Of a DNA stretch of 45,875 bases, positions 1-9,438 are shown piece after piece. How positions within the stretch are numbered: position 1 is the first letter of the stretch; every line of letters begins with the position of its first letter. The DNA is from a marine gamma proteobacterium HTCC2089 (GTDB lineage Bacteria > Pseudomonadota > Gammaproteobacteria > Pseudomonadales > Azotimanducaceae), in contig CAJJDH010000051.1 in NCBI GenBank assembly GCA_905182905.1, positions 1-45,875 on the forward strand. The letters run 5' to 3'. The translations under genes and the position numbers were made by a program. The notes beneath the pieces were generated by a model. It worked only from the letters and a program-made list of their open reading frames with translations, had not been told where the DNA came from and made no database searches.

Positions 1-88
1 CAGTTATCTGCCAACTAACACTGTTTATTCTCTATTTGTGGACAAAATGCAAGTCAGGCTGCTAGTGGAAAAAGTCGTTGTGTGATCG

Positions 89-1288
89 CTAAAGAAAAGT
101 GCTCGCCTTTTGCACGCCCGCAATCAATCTATCTACGTCTGCTTCACTGTTATACAAGCTAAACGATGCCCTTACAGTGCCGGGCACACCAAGCCTTGTC
201 ATTAAAGGCATATTGCAGTGATGGCCAGAGCGTACAGCAATACCCTGTTGGTCTAGTAGTGTGCCGACATCATTTGGATGACTGCCATCGAGCAAAAAGG
301 AGATCACCGCTGAACGTTTGTTGGGCTTGCCAACGAGTTGAAAGCCCGGGATTTGCTGCAAGCCAGACAGGGCCTCCTTGATAAGAGCATCTTCTGCAGC
401 AACAAGGTCTGCTATAGGCTGTTGCTTGAGGTAAGTTATAGCTGCACCAAGACCCACTGCACCGGCAACATTCGGTGTGCCTGCTTCAAATTTGTAGGGC
501 GCTGATTGGTAGGTGCTAGAGGTCAGTGTGACCTGTTCAATCATCTCGCCGCCACCTTGCCAAGGCGGCAGGGCTTCAAGTAACTCCTCGCGACCGTATA
601 GTACGCCTATACCTGTGGGCGCATAGAGCTTGTGGCCAGAGAATACGTAGAAGTCGCAATCCAGATCTTGCACGTCTACGGGCAGATGCAGTATTGCTTG
701 GGCGCCGTCGACTAATGTTAACGCTCCCACATCTTTCGCCATTTTAATTAAGGTTTTGGCTGGGTTGATGGTGCCCAGTCCATTGGAAACATGGGTGAAT
801 GCGAACAGGGCTGTATTTTTGCAGAGCTTTGCAGCGGCATCTTCTAGGTCGAGTTCGCCGTCATCGGTAATAGCCACTGCCTTTATATTTGCGCCAGTGC
901 GCTCGGCCAACATTTGCCAGGGCACAATATTGGAATGATGTTCTAGCTCGGTAAGCAAAATATCTTGGCCCGGCTGTATACGCTGGGTCAGAACATTTGC
1001 GACCAAATTAATGGCCTCGGTGGTGCCTCGAGTAAAGATAATTTCCTTGCGATCCTTAGCGTTGATGAATTCTTGGCAAAGTGTTCTGCCAGATTCCATC
1101 ATCTGCGTGGCCTCTTCTGCCAACTCATGGGCTGCGCGGTGCACATTGGAGTTGTGCATGCGGTAGTAGGTATCAATGGCGTCAATGACTGCTTGAGGCT
1201 TTTGCGTAGTAGCGCCATTGTCCAAGTAAACCAAAGATTTTCCTCGGCTTTGCCTCGCTAATATTGGAAAGTCCTGACGAATACTCAT
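89..1288 (-). CDS. sufS: SufS cysteine desulfurase
   Basis: Type II PLP-dependent cysteine desulfurase. It removes sulfur from L-cysteine as an enzyme-bound persulfide and supplies it to the cytosolic SufBCD scaffold. The 399-residue product has the expected landmarks: the HHSN motif near 117-120, the PLP lysine K220 in FSGHK, and the persulfide cysteine C358 in RSGHHCNMPL. The start is set at the ATG whose first base is 1288, because the protein begins MSIRQDFPIL and this ATG overlaps the sufD stop in an ATGA. A longer reading upstream lies inside sufD and is unlikely. It is the last suf gene visible. No sufE or sufU sulfur acceptor follows in the 88 bases left, so the activating partner must be elsewhere. 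Confidence in family and role is high. Confidence 0.96.
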   Translation of the reverse strand: MSIRQDFPILARQSRGKSLVYLDNGATTQKPQAVIDAIDTYYRMHNSNVHRAAHELAEEATQMMESGRTLCQEFINAKDRKEIIFTRGTTEAINLVANVLTQRIQPGQDILLTELEHHSNIVPWQMLAERTGANIKAVAITDDGELDLEDAAAKLCKNTALFAFTHVSNGLGTINPAKTLIKMAKDVGALTLVDGAQAILHLPVDVQDLDCDFYVFSGHKLYAPTGIGVLYGREELLEALPPWQGGGEMIEQVTLTSSTYQSAPYKFEAGTPNVAGAVGLGAAITYLKQQPIADLVAAEDALIKEALSGLQQIPGFQLVGKPNKRSAVISFLLDGSHPNDVGTLLDQQGIAVRSGHHCNMPLMTRLGVPGTVRASFSLYNSEADVDRLIAGVQKASTFL

Positions 1289-2418
1289 GGGTTTTGCTCT
1301 TGCTTGATGGCATCTATTAATACTGGTAAAGCTGCTTCTGCCAAGGGGCCTTGTGTGCATTGGCGTAGAAACCCTTCGCTTAGTAGGGATTGGGCTGACT
1401 GTGGGCTGATGCCTCGACTAGTGAGGTAGAAGAGTTCCTGGTCACTGAGCTGGCCAATAGTTGCACCGTGTGCGCAGGATACATCGTCGGTATAAATTTC
1501 TAGTTCAGGCTTGGTATTGATTGTGGCATTTTTGCCTAAGCCCAAGTTCTTGTTCGCAAGGGTCGCGTCTGTGCCATTAGCTCCTTCGTGAATATGAATG
1601 CGACCGTTAAAAGTACACTTGCCTCCGTCAGCCACAATATTGTGTACGACTTGCTTGCTTTTACCGTTAGCCACCAAATGCTCTAAAGTCACTTGCTGAT
1701 CTAATGCCATTTTTGCGCCAACCATTGCAGCGCTAACTAATTCTGCGTTACCACCTTGGCCCGACACTTTAATTTGAATGTCCTGCCGACGAAGCCTTGC
1801 ACCGGTTGCATGGTTGTTTAGTAAGTAGTTGGCATTTTTACCGATATTTACTGCAAGGTACTGCCAGTGGAGTGGTGCTTCTTCTAAGCTGTTGCGGGAA
1901 TGCATGAGATGGCTACCTTCAGCAAGGTTAATCCACAACGTATTCTGCGCGACCTCTACGTCTGTAAAGTGCTCGAGTACTGTAGCCTGCACATTCTCAC
2001 CAAGGCTCAATAGCACGGGTAGGGTGCTGCCTGAGTGTTTAATCTCTAGTGGTGCGGCTGGAGTTTCTTCTATGTGAATAAAAATAGCTTCCTCGGCATA
2101 ACATAAGCGTGCAAACGCTTCCGGTGCCTGAGACAAATCGAAGTCGAAGGTGTCTTTATGGTGTGGTTTTCTACTGACCTGAACGCCAGCTTGGTCTGCG
2201 CCCACTAAAGTCGGTTGAACCATTGCGTTGACCAAACCTTCAAGAACAGGGGCCGCTTTAGAGTACTTCCAACGCTCTTTATGTAAGGTGCTGTTAAGTG
2301 CCTTAGATAATAAGTCAGGAACTTTGTTGTCGTCGCTAGCTCCTGTGGGAAGAGCCAGCTGACCCAACGTGAAGTAGTCGGGCAGGGTGACCGCTTGGGG
2401 GAGACTTAGGTCAGCCAT
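1285..2418 (-). CDS. sufD: SufD, Fe-S cluster assembly scaffold subunit
   Basis: SufD pairs with SufB and SufC in the SufBC2D scaffold that builds Fe-S clusters under oxidative stress or iron limitation. The 377-residue protein has the SufBD beta-helix core in its C-terminal half (around residues 160-350), with the family-typical stretch DVSCAHGATIGQLSDQELFYL near the end and a helical N-terminal region. Its start overlaps the end of sufC by 13 bases, and its stop overlaps the sufS start by 4, which points to translational coupling. Length is close to the usual 400-odd residues for the family, slightly short at the N-terminus. Confidence 0.95.
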   Translation of the reverse strand: MADLSLPQAVTLPDYFTLGQLALPTGASDDNKVPDLLSKALNSTLHKERWKYSKAAPVLEGLVNAMVQPTLVGADQAGVQVSRKPHHKDTFDFDLSQAPEAFARLCYAEEAIFIHIEETPAAPLEIKHSGSTLPVLLSLGENVQATVLEHFTDVEVAQNTLWINLAEGSHLMHSRNSLEEAPLHWQYLAVNIGKNANYLLNNHATGARLRRQDIQIKVSGQGGNAELVSAAMVGAKMALDQQVTLEHLVANGKSKQVVHNIVADGGKCTFNGRIHIHEGANGTDATLANKNLGLGKNATINTKPELEIYTDDVSCAHGATIGQLSDQELFYLTSRGISPQSAQSLLSEGFLRQCTQGPLAEAALPVLIDAIKQEQNP

Positions 2419-3161
2419 GCGTAACCTTTGTCTTCCAGTTCTAATGCCAGAGACTTGTCGCCAGATTGGATGATTTTGCCGTCCGCTAGGACATGAACAA
2501 AGTCAGGTACGATATAGTCGAGTAGCCGCTGGTAGTGAGTGATCAGTACAACGCCGTTGTTCTCACTCTTATACCGGTTTACACCTTCAGCCACTACTTG
2601 CAGTGCGTCGATGTCCAATCCGGAGTCGGTTTCGTCAAGGATCGCTAATTTTGGTTCAAGCAGCAGTAGCTGCATTATTTCATTACGCTTTTTCTCACCG
2701 CCACTGAAGCCTTCATTAACACCGCGCTTGAGAAACTGCGGATCTAAATCTACAGAAGTAGCCAGTTGTCTAATGTGCTTTATGAAAGTGGCTGTATTGG
2801 TTTGGTCCTCGCCTCTGGCACGGGCCAACGAATCAACACTGGCTTTGAGGAATTCCATATTTGAAACGCCTGGAATTTCTACCGGATACTGAAAGGCAAG
2901 GAATAAGCCTATTTGTGCTCGCTCATGGGGTTCTAGTTCAGCCAGATCTGCGTCTGCTAAGTGCATAGAACCTTCAGTGACGGTGTAACCCGGACGTCCA
3001 GACAGAACATTGGCTAGCGTTGATTTGCCGGAACCGTTTGGCCCCATAATGGCGTGTACTTCACCAGGGTTAACAGTGAGATTAAGTCCCTTCAGGATTG
3101 CCTTTTGCTCATCTTGAGCGCCAACAGTGGCGTGGAGGTTTGTTACTTGCAATAAACTCAT
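2406..3161 (-). CDS. sufC: SufC, ATPase of the Fe-S assembly complex
   Basis: Cytosolic ABC-type ATPase that drives conformational change in the SufBCD scaffold. The 251-residue product shows Walker [10 protein letters not shown] (about 40-48), the ABC signature FSGGE (152-156) followed by KKRNE as is typical for SufC, and Walker [13 protein letters not shown] (172-183). There is no membrane segment, as expected for this soluble family member. It overlaps sufB by 4 bases upstream and sufD by 13 downstream, so the whole operon is probably read as one transcript. Confidence 0.96.
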   Translation of the reverse strand: MSLLQVTNLHATVGAQDEQKAILKGLNLTVNPGEVHAIMGPNGSGKSTLANVLSGRPGYTVTEGSMHLADADLAELEPHERAQIGLFLAFQYPVEIPGVSNMEFLKASVDSLARARGEDQTNTATFIKHIRQLATSVDLDPQFLKRGVNEGFSGGEKKRNEIMQLLLLEPKLAILDETDSGLDIDALQVVAEGVNRYKSENNGVVLITHYQRLLDYIVPDFVHVLADGKIIQSGDKSLALELEDKGYAWLT

Positions 3162-4651
3162 CCGACGGCTCCTTCCAAACTGACTTCTAACAATTTTCCT
3201 GCTTCTACTGCAAATTCCATGGGTAATTCTCGGAATACTTCTTTACAAAATCCGTTGACGATCATGCCTACGGCTTTCTCGCTGTCGATACCACGCTGTT
3301 GGCAAGCAAATAATTGATCATCGCTGACTTTAGAGGTGCTCGCTTCGTGCTCGATGATGGCAGAGTTATTTTTGTTTTCGATATAGGGGAAGGTATGGGC
3401 GCCACACTCTCCGCCTATGAGCAAGGAATCACACTGAGTGAAGTTGCGTGCATTTTCCGCCGTAGGCGATATGCGTACCAAGCCTCTGTAGCAGTTCTCG
3501 CTGCGTCCGGCACTGATGCCTTTAGAGACAATTGTGCTTTTCGTGTTCTTGCCCATATGAATCATCTTGGTGCCGGTATCTGCTTGTTGGCGATTGTTTG
3601 TTAGCGCTACTGAGTAGAATTCGCCAACGGAATCGTCACCGCGCAAGACAACGCTAGGGTATTTCCAAGTAATAGCTGAACCGGTCTCTACCTGAGTCCA
3701 AGAGATTTTCGAGCGAGCGCCACCGCATAAGCCACGCTTAGTAACAAAGTTATAAATGCCACCTTTGCCGTTCTCATCGCCCGGATACCAGTTTTGTACG
3801 GTTGAGTATTTAATCTCAGCATCTTCCAGTGCTACTAGTTCCACCACAGCGGCATGCAGCTGGTTTTCGTCGCGCATTGGGGCAGTGCAGCCCTCTAAGT
3901 AGCTCACATGGGAGCCAGCGTCGGCGATGATAAGTGTGCGTTCAAATTGACCGGTATTGCGCTCGTTAATGCGGAAGTATGTGGATAACTCCATTGGGCA
4001 ACGTACGCCTTTGGGAATGTAGACAAAGGAGCCATCACTGAATACGGCTGAGTTTAGTGCTGCATAGAAGTTATCTTTTTGTGGAATAACGCTGCCGAGG
4101 TATTTTTGGATGAGTTCGGGATGGCTGTGTACTGCTTCAGAAATAGGGCAAAAGATAACCCCAGCCTCTGCCAATTTCTCTTTAAAGGTGGTGGCAATAG
4201 ACACGCTGTCGAAGACAACGTCAACGGCGACATTAGAGCCCATGCTGGGTGCAGGGGGCATATTGGCATTCACTACACCGGCTAATACTGCTTGTTCATG
4301 TAGCGGAATGCCGAGTTTTTCGTAAGTGCGTAATAGCTCAGGATCTACTTCGTCTAAAGACTGCGGACCATCTGCCTGGCTCTTAGGCGCTGAGTAATAG
4401 GAAATTTCCTGAAAATCTATAGGCGGATAGTGCACGTGGGCCCATGTTGGCTCCGGCATAGTTTTCCAGTGAGCAAATGCTTTTAACCGCCAATCTGTAA
4501 GCCACTGGGGTTCGCCTTTGCGTGCAGAAATAAAGCGCACAGTATGCTCGTCCAGCCCCGGAGGTAGGGTATCGGACTCTATGTCGGTGACGAATCCGGC
4601 ACTATATTCGCTGCGGGCTTCGACTAGATCATCAACAGATGTCTGACTCAC
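3158..4651 (-). CDS. sufB: SufB, Fe-S cluster assembly scaffold subunit
   Basis: Main scaffold subunit on which the nascent Fe-S cluster forms. The 497-residue product carries the SufBD fold, with conserved stretches such as [19 protein letters not shown], the TVQNWYPGD segment, and the C-terminal [16 protein letters not shown] motif. The start codon is GTG (first base 4651), preceded on the minus strand by AGGAG about 5 bases away, which supports this start. It is the first gene of the operon. No iscR-type regulator gene sits directly upstream, unlike many related genomes; the next gene upstream is a divergent methyltransferase. Confidence 0.96.
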   Translation of the reverse strand: MSQTSVDDLVEARSEYSAGFVTDIESDTLPPGLDEHTVRFISARKGEPQWLTDWRLKAFAHWKTMPEPTWAHVHYPPIDFQEISYYSAPKSQADGPQSLDEVDPELLRTYEKLGIPLHEQAVLAGVVNANMPPAPSMGSNVAVDVVFDSVSIATTFKEKLAEAGVIFCPISEAVHSHPELIQKYLGSVIPQKDNFYAALNSAVFSDGSFVYIPKGVRCPMELSTYFRINERNTGQFERTLIIADAGSHVSYLEGCTAPMRDENQLHAAVVELVALEDAEIKYSTVQNWYPGDENGKGGIYNFVTKRGLCGGARSKISWTQVETGSAITWKYPSVVLRGDDSVGEFYSVALTNNRQQADTGTKMIHMGKNTKSTIVSKGISAGRSENCYRGLVRISPTAENARNFTQCDSLLIGGECGAHTFPYIENKNNSAIIEHEASTSKVSDDQLFACQQRGIDSEKAVGMIVNGFCKEVFRELPMEFAVEAGKLLEVSLEGAVG

Positions 4652-5111
4652 TGTGTCTCCTGATATGAAAGAAATCTTTGGGTGGCCCCCCGCCTCTAAT
4701 CACGGCGTATTTGGCAGGCTCTAGAAGGGGCGTATGGTACATCCCGAGTAATGTCTAAGTAAAACAATCTACCCACTAAGGATTGTGGGGCCAACTGTCC
4801 AATCTGCAACCGAGTATAGGTTGTACATTTCTTGATTTATTTTTGATCGGTTCTTTTTCTATGCTTGTTTCAGATCGTCATACGTCGACTGACGAAAATT
4901 AAGGTTACGCCCTAAAGGATGAATTGTCCGTGAAACTCGCGAGAAAACGCCACATGATGAGGAGAATCCACTATATTTTGGGCAAATTTCGCCCTTTGAC
5001 GCTATTGTTGGTAAAAAGCCTTGCGGCCACTACCGGTCATAGAGATTGAAAGTTAGACTATGCCTATCCGTCCTGCTTTTTGCATGCAAACTAAAATTAA
5101 GATCCCACTAT
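4652..5111. other. Divergent intergenic region upstream of sufB
   Basis: This 460-base stretch must hold the suf promoter on the minus strand and any promoter for the methyltransferase on the plus strand. On the minus strand a weak sigma-70-like pair, TTGGCC and TAGATT with 17 bases between, ends near 4770. Inverted repeats include CCCAC/GTGGG (4772-4776 and 4785-4789) and TCGTCA/TGACGA (4875-4880 and 4890-4895). I did not find a convincing IscR site. A 39-codon plus-strand ORF (GTG at 4930, stop 5047-5049, basic product) is also possible but has no independent support. Confidence 0.35.
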
Positions 5112-5762
5112 ATGCCTAGGCTCCAGCGGCTACCAGAATCCAATGTTGAATACGTATACGGCATATTCCTGCTGACTGAAAAGCATAAACTGATTCGCGC
5201 CCTGAAAAAGGTCCATCAACCGTCTGTGCATGGTACTCGAACCTGGGGCTCGGCTTTCCTGACCATGGACTATTTGACGCATAACCCCATAGTTAAGGGC
5301 TGCAGTGTGCTCGACCTTGGGTGTGGTTGGGGCGCCGCATCGGTTTTCTGTGCGCACAAATTCAAAGCCAAGGTCACCGCTGTAGACTTAGATTCAGCAG
5401 TATTTCCATTTCTCAACGTATTCGCAGAGATCAACTCCGTAGAGGTAAAAACTCGAAAAGCAGATTTTGCCAAACTTAAAGGGCCGGATTTGGGCAAACA
5501 CCAAGTGATTTTGGGTAGCGATATCTGTTTCTGGGATTCGCTGGTGGACCCCTTGGTCAATATGGTTAATCGAGCCATTAAAAACGGGGTAGAGCGGATC
5601 ATAATTGCGGATCCTGGTAGGCCAACTTTTTATGAGTTCTGCGATAAGGTTTCTGCAAAACATAAAGTAAGCTTGCAAGAGTGGTATAGCGTTGAGCCAG
5701 ATAGAGCTATAGGGGAAATTGTTGAGATACGACCCTTAAAGAAAGTTCAGAAGAGTAAGTGA
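5112..5762 (+). CDS. Class I SAM-dependent methyltransferase, Methyltransf_16-like
   Basis: Predicted S-adenosylmethionine-dependent methyltransferase of 216 residues. Motif I VLDLGCGWGAASVF is clear, followed by the acidic end of strand 2 in VTAVDLD and a post-II region LGSDICFWDSL. The layout, with a TW-G motif (GTRTWGSAF) just before motif I, resembles the METTL20/21-type protein lysine methyltransferases, but the substrate cannot be told from sequence. The ATG at 5112 (MPRLQRLPES) is chosen. A TTG at 5046 would add 22 residues unlike the family, though neither start has a strong ribosome binding site. It stands alone, divergent from suf and convergent with the ybjQ-like gene. Confidence 0.75.
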   Translation: MPRLQRLPESNVEYVYGIFLLTEKHKLIRALKKVHQPSVHGTRTWGSAFLTMDYLTHNPIVKGCSVLDLGCGWGAASVFCAHKFKAKVTAVDLDSAVFPFLNVFAEINSVEVKTRKADFAKLKGPDLGKHQVILGSDICFWDSLVDPLVNMVNRAIKNGVERIIIADPGRPTFYEFCDKVSAKHKVSLQEWYSVEPDRAIGEIVEIRPLKKVQKSK

Positions 5763-5786
5763 CTGACGTAGCACATATTTTTCTCG

Positions 5787-6104
5787 CTAAGCCTGCAATT
5801 TGACAGCCGTCCCGAAAACCATTATTTCACAGGAGCCGTCCATAATTGCACTGGTGGTGAAACGAATACCAACCACCGCGTCTGCACCTTTATTGGAGGC
5901 ATCGGCGACTAAGCGTTGCATGGCAATGTCTCTGGCCTCGGTAAGCATTTCTGTATACCCACGTATCTCGCCTCCAACAATAGTTTTCAGTCCAGCCATG
6001 ATGTCGCGACCGATATGTTTTGCTTGAACTACATTGCCGGTAACAATGCCTACTATTTCCTCGATTTCTTTACCTGGGATTGTTTCGGTAGTGGAATAAA
6101 TCAT
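5787..6104 (-). CDS. YbjQ/UPF0145 family protein
   Basis: Small 105-residue protein of the YbjQ family (UPF0145, sometimes labelled heavy-metal-binding), which forms pentameric alpha/beta barrels of uncertain function. The sequence shows the family pattern: IVGIVTGNVVQAKHIGRDI, then GLKTIVGGEIRGYTEMLTEAR, then GADAVVGIRF and a C-terminal beta strand MVFGTAVKL. The start has a good AAGGAG ribosome binding site on the minus strand. It is a single gene; the 5763-5786 gap to the convergent methyltransferase shows no terminator with a T-run. Confidence 0.9.
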   Translation of the reverse strand: MIYSTTETIPGKEIEEIVGIVTGNVVQAKHIGRDIMAGLKTIVGGEIRGYTEMLTEARDIAMQRLVADASNKGADAVVGIRFTTSAIMDGSCEIMVFGTAVKLQA

Positions 6105-6198
6105 TCAAGCTCCTTGGAACATTAGTTGTTAGTTACGGGCTGTTTAGATTCGATATTTCTGCCCGTATATTCGATTCTGCTGGTTTTATTAGTGTCTC

Positions 6199-6795
6199 TT
6201 AGTATGGGTAAATTTCATCCGCATTTTTAGCTCTGTTCTTTTTCCATGCTATCCCCCCCAATGTCGTTAAGGCTAGCCACGCCAAAGCGTTTATGAGCGG
6301 TATTCCATTAACCTTTGTGCCAACTTCATAGAAAATTTTGTCCCATACTTTCCTTCCCGCGCATTCGTGTAACTTTATAAAACCTGTTTTTGAGTTTGCA
6401 TCGACACACCATATGTAGTCGTAACGATAGCCGAAATCATGTACCAGTCCTGGGATTAGGAGAAGTCCTGTAGGGGATAATACTCCCCATAAAACGCGTG
6501 GGATTGATGCGCCATCGAATATGAAGCCTTTTGGTATGACTAAGGTTTTATCGCCTTTTTTGTATGCCCAATTTTCTGCGACCTGCCATTGTCTAATTTC
6601 AGTTACGTAGGCTACTAGTTTATGGATAGGTGTTGGTTGTTTTGTTGTCAATATTGGGACAGGTATTAACACAGGCATGGCAACAGCCCCATTGGATTTT
6701 TCCAGGGTTAGAAAACGTGCCAACGCCTGCATCAAAGCAAAAAATAGTAATGCTAATAAACTAAGGTATCCGAGTACGGTAATGATCGTTTCCAT
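6199..6795 (-). CDS. DUF1353 membrane protein
   Basis: 198-residue protein with an N-terminal transmembrane segment (about 5-25), a DUF1353 domain (about 65-155) and a second hydrophobic segment near 165-182. DUF1353 is recognised by VIPKGFIFDGASIPRVLWG followed by the LVHDFGYRYD motif; many members are in phages or prophages and their activity is not established. Here it is not surrounded by phage genes. An AGGAGCTGGAA leader supports the start. It is downstream of the large envelope cluster on the same strand, with a 141-base gap, so it may be a distal member or independent. Confidence 0.75.
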   Translation of the reverse strand: METIITVLGYLSLLALLFFALMQALARFLTLEKSNGAVAMPVLIPVPILTTKQPTPIHKLVAYVTEIRQWQVAENWAYKKGDKTLVIPKGFIFDGASIPRVLWGVLSPTGLLLIPGLVHDFGYRYDYIWCVDANSKTGFIKLHECAGRKVWDKIFYEVGTKVNGIPLINALAWLALTTLGGIAWKKNRAKNADEIYPY

Positions 6796-6936
6796 TTCCA
6801 GCTCCTGTGCGTAATCACCAGCGGTATTTGGCCTCTTAACTTGATAGCGTTTTATGAAAGAAAGTGGACGAATTCGGTATCTGTTCTAGATAGAAGGTAT
6901 TGGGTAGGCGGTAGACGCTAATACGGCGCTAGGTTT

Positions 6937-7593
6937 TTATACGCCGTTATTCACTAAAAACTCTTCTAACTGTTTTGCCATGCTAGCGCAGGCGTTATTC
7001 TGCACTCTTGCGATGATAGGAATTGGCAACACAATAGCCGGCATATAACTTGTGCCGTCTGCGTCAGACGATATCCGGCCTACGGTTTTGCCATCGTCGG
7101 TATCCCATATTGTTGCTTCGTAAGATGCGTCGTTTTCCCAAGTTAAGAAACCGAAGCAGCCGCCGCCAGCTGGTGAAACAGAGCAGGCCAAAGATCCCGC
7201 AGACGAGGTTCGCTGGGTTTTTCCGTCTAGCCAGATCAAGTATTTAATGCCTAATTCGTTGAGGCGATCTGCTAGTAGTCTTTGTTCTAATAGTTTGGGT
7301 AATTCTTTGATGTTTACAGGAGCGGTGCGCGGTTCAAACCACGGAAAGGTCTGATCTTTGAAGTCCTGTTCACTAACCACTGCCAACGCGTTACCGCCGC
7401 TGGCTAAATCTTTGGCAACGCAGTCGACAAAGTCGATCTCCGTTTCTTCGTGACTGGGTCTGTTGTTTCTCCCGATTACCACTACTGAGTCACCGGCTTG
7501 TATGCCTGTTTCACGTTCTCGTACTTCTTGTACTGTCGTGTTTACACAGGCACACAAAAAGCAGGTTATGCATAGAGTTAGAATAAACTTCAT
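6937..7593 (-). CDS. Predicted lipoprotein, last gene of the VWA/MotA cluster
   Basis: 218-residue protein with a lipoprotein signal: a short basic start (MKF), hydrophobic core, and lipobox FLCAC with the lipidated cysteine around residue 16. The mature part contains several cysteines (VDCVAKD, LACSV, GGCFGF, NNACAS) and a run suggestive of a beta-rich domain. No family was recognised. The start at 7593 is preferred over one 36 bases upstream, because it has GAGG about 8 bases before the ATG and puts the signal peptide at the N-terminus. It follows the preceding lipoprotein gene by 49 bases and is probably co-transcribed. Confidence 0.75.
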   Translation of the reverse strand: MKFILTLCITCFLCACVNTTVQEVRERETGIQAGDSVVVIGRNNRPSHEETEIDFVDCVAKDLASGGNALAVVSEQDFKDQTFPWFEPRTAPVNIKELPKLLEQRLLADRLNELGIKYLIWLDGKTQRTSSAGSLACSVSPAGGGCFGFLTWENDASYEATIWDTDDGKTVGRISSDADGTSYMPAIVLPIPIIARVQNNACASMAKQLEEFLVNNGV

Positions 7594-7642
7594 CGTATGG
7601 CCCTCATAGGTATGTCTGTTGGTTGGCATCGTAGTGAAATGC

Positions 7643-8455
7643 TTAACTGGACTGTTGCGTTGAAGATGAGGCGGCGGAGTCTATCTCTTCTGCCGCGTTT
7701 TCTTCTGCGTTTGTAGTTTCTGATTCGTTCGTTGAGCCATCTTCTTGGATGGGTGCCAGCTCTGGCTCGGTTGCAGCGGGAGTACCTTTTTCCCCAGCAG
7801 CCCAGCGTTGGGCTACGCTATTGCTTTGAAAGTTTAGACTGAAAAAAGCCATGGCATCTCTGCACGCTGAGAGTGCCGCAGCTTTCAGTGCTGGGCCATT
7901 GCCGCGGTAGTCGTTCTGGTTGGCTTTACCATAAGCGGGTAAAACCCAAGAACCGATTAGATTCGCTTCATTGTCGTAAAAGTGAAATTCATAGCGCATC
8001 CATACTTCAAAGTACTCTGAGCGAGTTTGGCTAGGAAGGGAAATCTGCATTTTGGTGATTTCTGGTAACAGGGTGGCATCGACATTTTCGTTATAGGTTA
8101 ATTGCTCTGAAAGGGTGTATTGGCTGAATAACCCCTCACCCAAACGGCTAAACATGTTGCGCTGGGCTACGCCAATATTGATATCGAAGTTGCCGGAGCC
8201 TTTGATCTCTTCGTTGTGGTTATAGGCCAGCAGATCCTTTGTGAGCACTATGCCTGCGTGTACAGGCAGTGGTTCTAAGAGCGGTGTCGGAAACTGACTG
8301 TCTAGGCTGACTTGTGCGCCACTGCAACCCACGGCGAACACTGTCCAAGCTAGGGTCGCGTATGACTTTAGTTTTGCTCCTGCGCTACGAAAAGTGACCT
8401 TTTTGTTTTTGGGGGCTTGCGTCCACATAGCTGTTTTCAACATCTTGTTTCTCAT
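7643..8455 (-). CDS. Predicted lipoprotein with acidic C-terminal tail
   Basis: 270-residue protein. Residues 1-44 include a basic region and a hydrophobic segment ending in AVGC, a lipobox-like site, though the n-region is unusually long. The central part (about 60-215) looks like a folded domain with alternating strands. The last 45 residues are low-complexity Glu/Thr/Ser/Ala. Its start overlaps the stop of the VWA gene in an ATGA, so translation is probably coupled. No family was recognised. Its place directly after the VWA gene suggests a role in the same complex, for example outer-membrane attachment, but that is inference. Confidence 0.7.
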   Translation of the reverse strand: MRNKMLKTAMWTQAPKNKKVTFRSAGAKLKSYATLAWTVFAVGCSGAQVSLDSQFPTPLLEPLPVHAGIVLTKDLLAYNHNEEIKGSGNFDINIGVAQRNMFSRLGEGLFSQYTLSEQLTYNENVDATLLPEITKMQISLPSQTRSEYFEVWMRYEFHFYDNEANLIGSWVLPAYGKANQNDYRGNGPALKAAALSACRDAMAFFSLNFQSNSVAQRWAAGEKGTPAATEPELAPIQEDGSTNESETTNAEENAAEEIDSAASSSTQQSS

Positions 8456-9438
8456 TGGTATTGGGTTAGCCCCACAAATGTGCCGTCGTTACGATACGCC
8501 AATTCTCGCATAAGTGCCGCGTAGCGAAAGGTTCGGGCATTGGGTCGGTCTAGGAAGACGGGAAATCCTACAGCATGTATACGCACACGGCGGCGCCCTG
8601 ACTCATCTGCCAGGTTAATGCGGTCAACTGCTTCAACCACTTCCTCTATAGAGTTGCCGGTATAATCGTCGCCAAACACATAAATGCTGATTCGCTTTTC
8701 GGGATCATAAAAAGTTGCCACGGCTTCTTCTATGCCTTCAACTGGGCTTGAGTTGCTAAACGGTGCCCAAGCGCGCAGCGTAGTTACAATACTACTGCGA
8801 CGGCTGGGGCTGTCCTCTAACCACCGGCGGGAGTAAGAGGGAAACATATAGTCGCCCATATCGTTCATTACCTGAATGCCTTTCACATTAGGGTATATGG
8901 CAAGCGTTTCACTGACCTTTTGTACCGCTTGGCCCCAGGCGGCACTTTGCATACTGCCAGAGGTGTCTATGACAAATATTATATATTCTGAGTCCACTGA
9001 GATGCCGCCGACTAGCCCAGAGTCGCGACGAAAATCTAGTCCCAGCAAGCGTTCCATCTCGTCAGTTAAACTTTGTCTAGCTGAAGCGAGCTGTTGATTT
9101 TCTAGTGAAATTTCTTGCTCCGCTTCAGCCAAATTTTCAAAGCGGCCGAGTACGTTGGTCAACTGTGTTTGTAGTTGCGCCAGTTCTTCAAGCTTGCTTT
9201 GTAAGTCTTTATTTTCTAGTTGGATCTGGCGGCGTAATTCGCTGATCTTGCCTCGAACTTCAAATAGAGCGGCTTCTCGCTGCTGTACCTGTTCCGTTAA
9301 ATCTACACTACTGACTTCCAGTACTTCGGGTTGGAATGTTTTTGTCAGCATAAGGAGCAATATGATTGCACCAAAGCCACAGCAGATGACATCGAGGAAA
9401 GATACGCTGAACTCTTCTACACCTCGTCTTTCACGCAT
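8452..9438 (-). CDS. Membrane-anchored VWA protein with ExbD-like N-terminal helix (second copy)
   Basis: 328-residue protein in three parts. Residues 10-32 form one transmembrane helix starting FSVSFLDVICCGFGA, with D16 in the place of the ion-binding Asp of ExbD (FIDV). Residues about 45-130 are a predicted coiled coil. Residues about 150-325 are a von Willebrand factor A domain with an intact MIDAS start DTSGS (158-162). Expected topology is N-terminus inside with coiled coil and VWA in the periplasm. The N-terminal motif FSxxFLDVxxCGFGA is shared at the same residue numbers with the VWA gene upstream, so the two are paralogues or partners. Its ATG lies inside the stop region of the 50-codon ORF. 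Confidence 0.88.
   Translation of the reverse strand: MRERRGVEEFSVSFLDVICCGFGAIILLLMLTKTFQPEVLEVSSVDLTEQVQQREAALFEVRGKISELRRQIQLENKDLQSKLEELAQLQTQLTNVLGRFENLAEAEQEISLENQQLASARQSLTDEMERLLGLDFRRDSGLVGGISVDSEYIIFVIDTSGSMQSAAWGQAVQKVSETLAIYPNVKGIQVMNDMGDYMFPSYSRRWLEDSPSRRSSIVTTLRAWAPFSNSSPVEGIEEAVATFYDPEKRISIYVFGDDYTGNSIEEVVEAVDRINLADESGRRRVRIHAVGFPVFLDRPNARTFRYAALMRELAYRNDGTFVGLTQYQ

Noticed and set aside
1-88. Possible further suf gene downstream of sufS
   Set aside because: The 88 bases left show stops in the minus-strand frames and no recognisable protein.
4054-4269. ORFs inside sufB on both strands
   Set aside because: They lie inside a clear sufB frame and have no ribosome binding site or family similarity.
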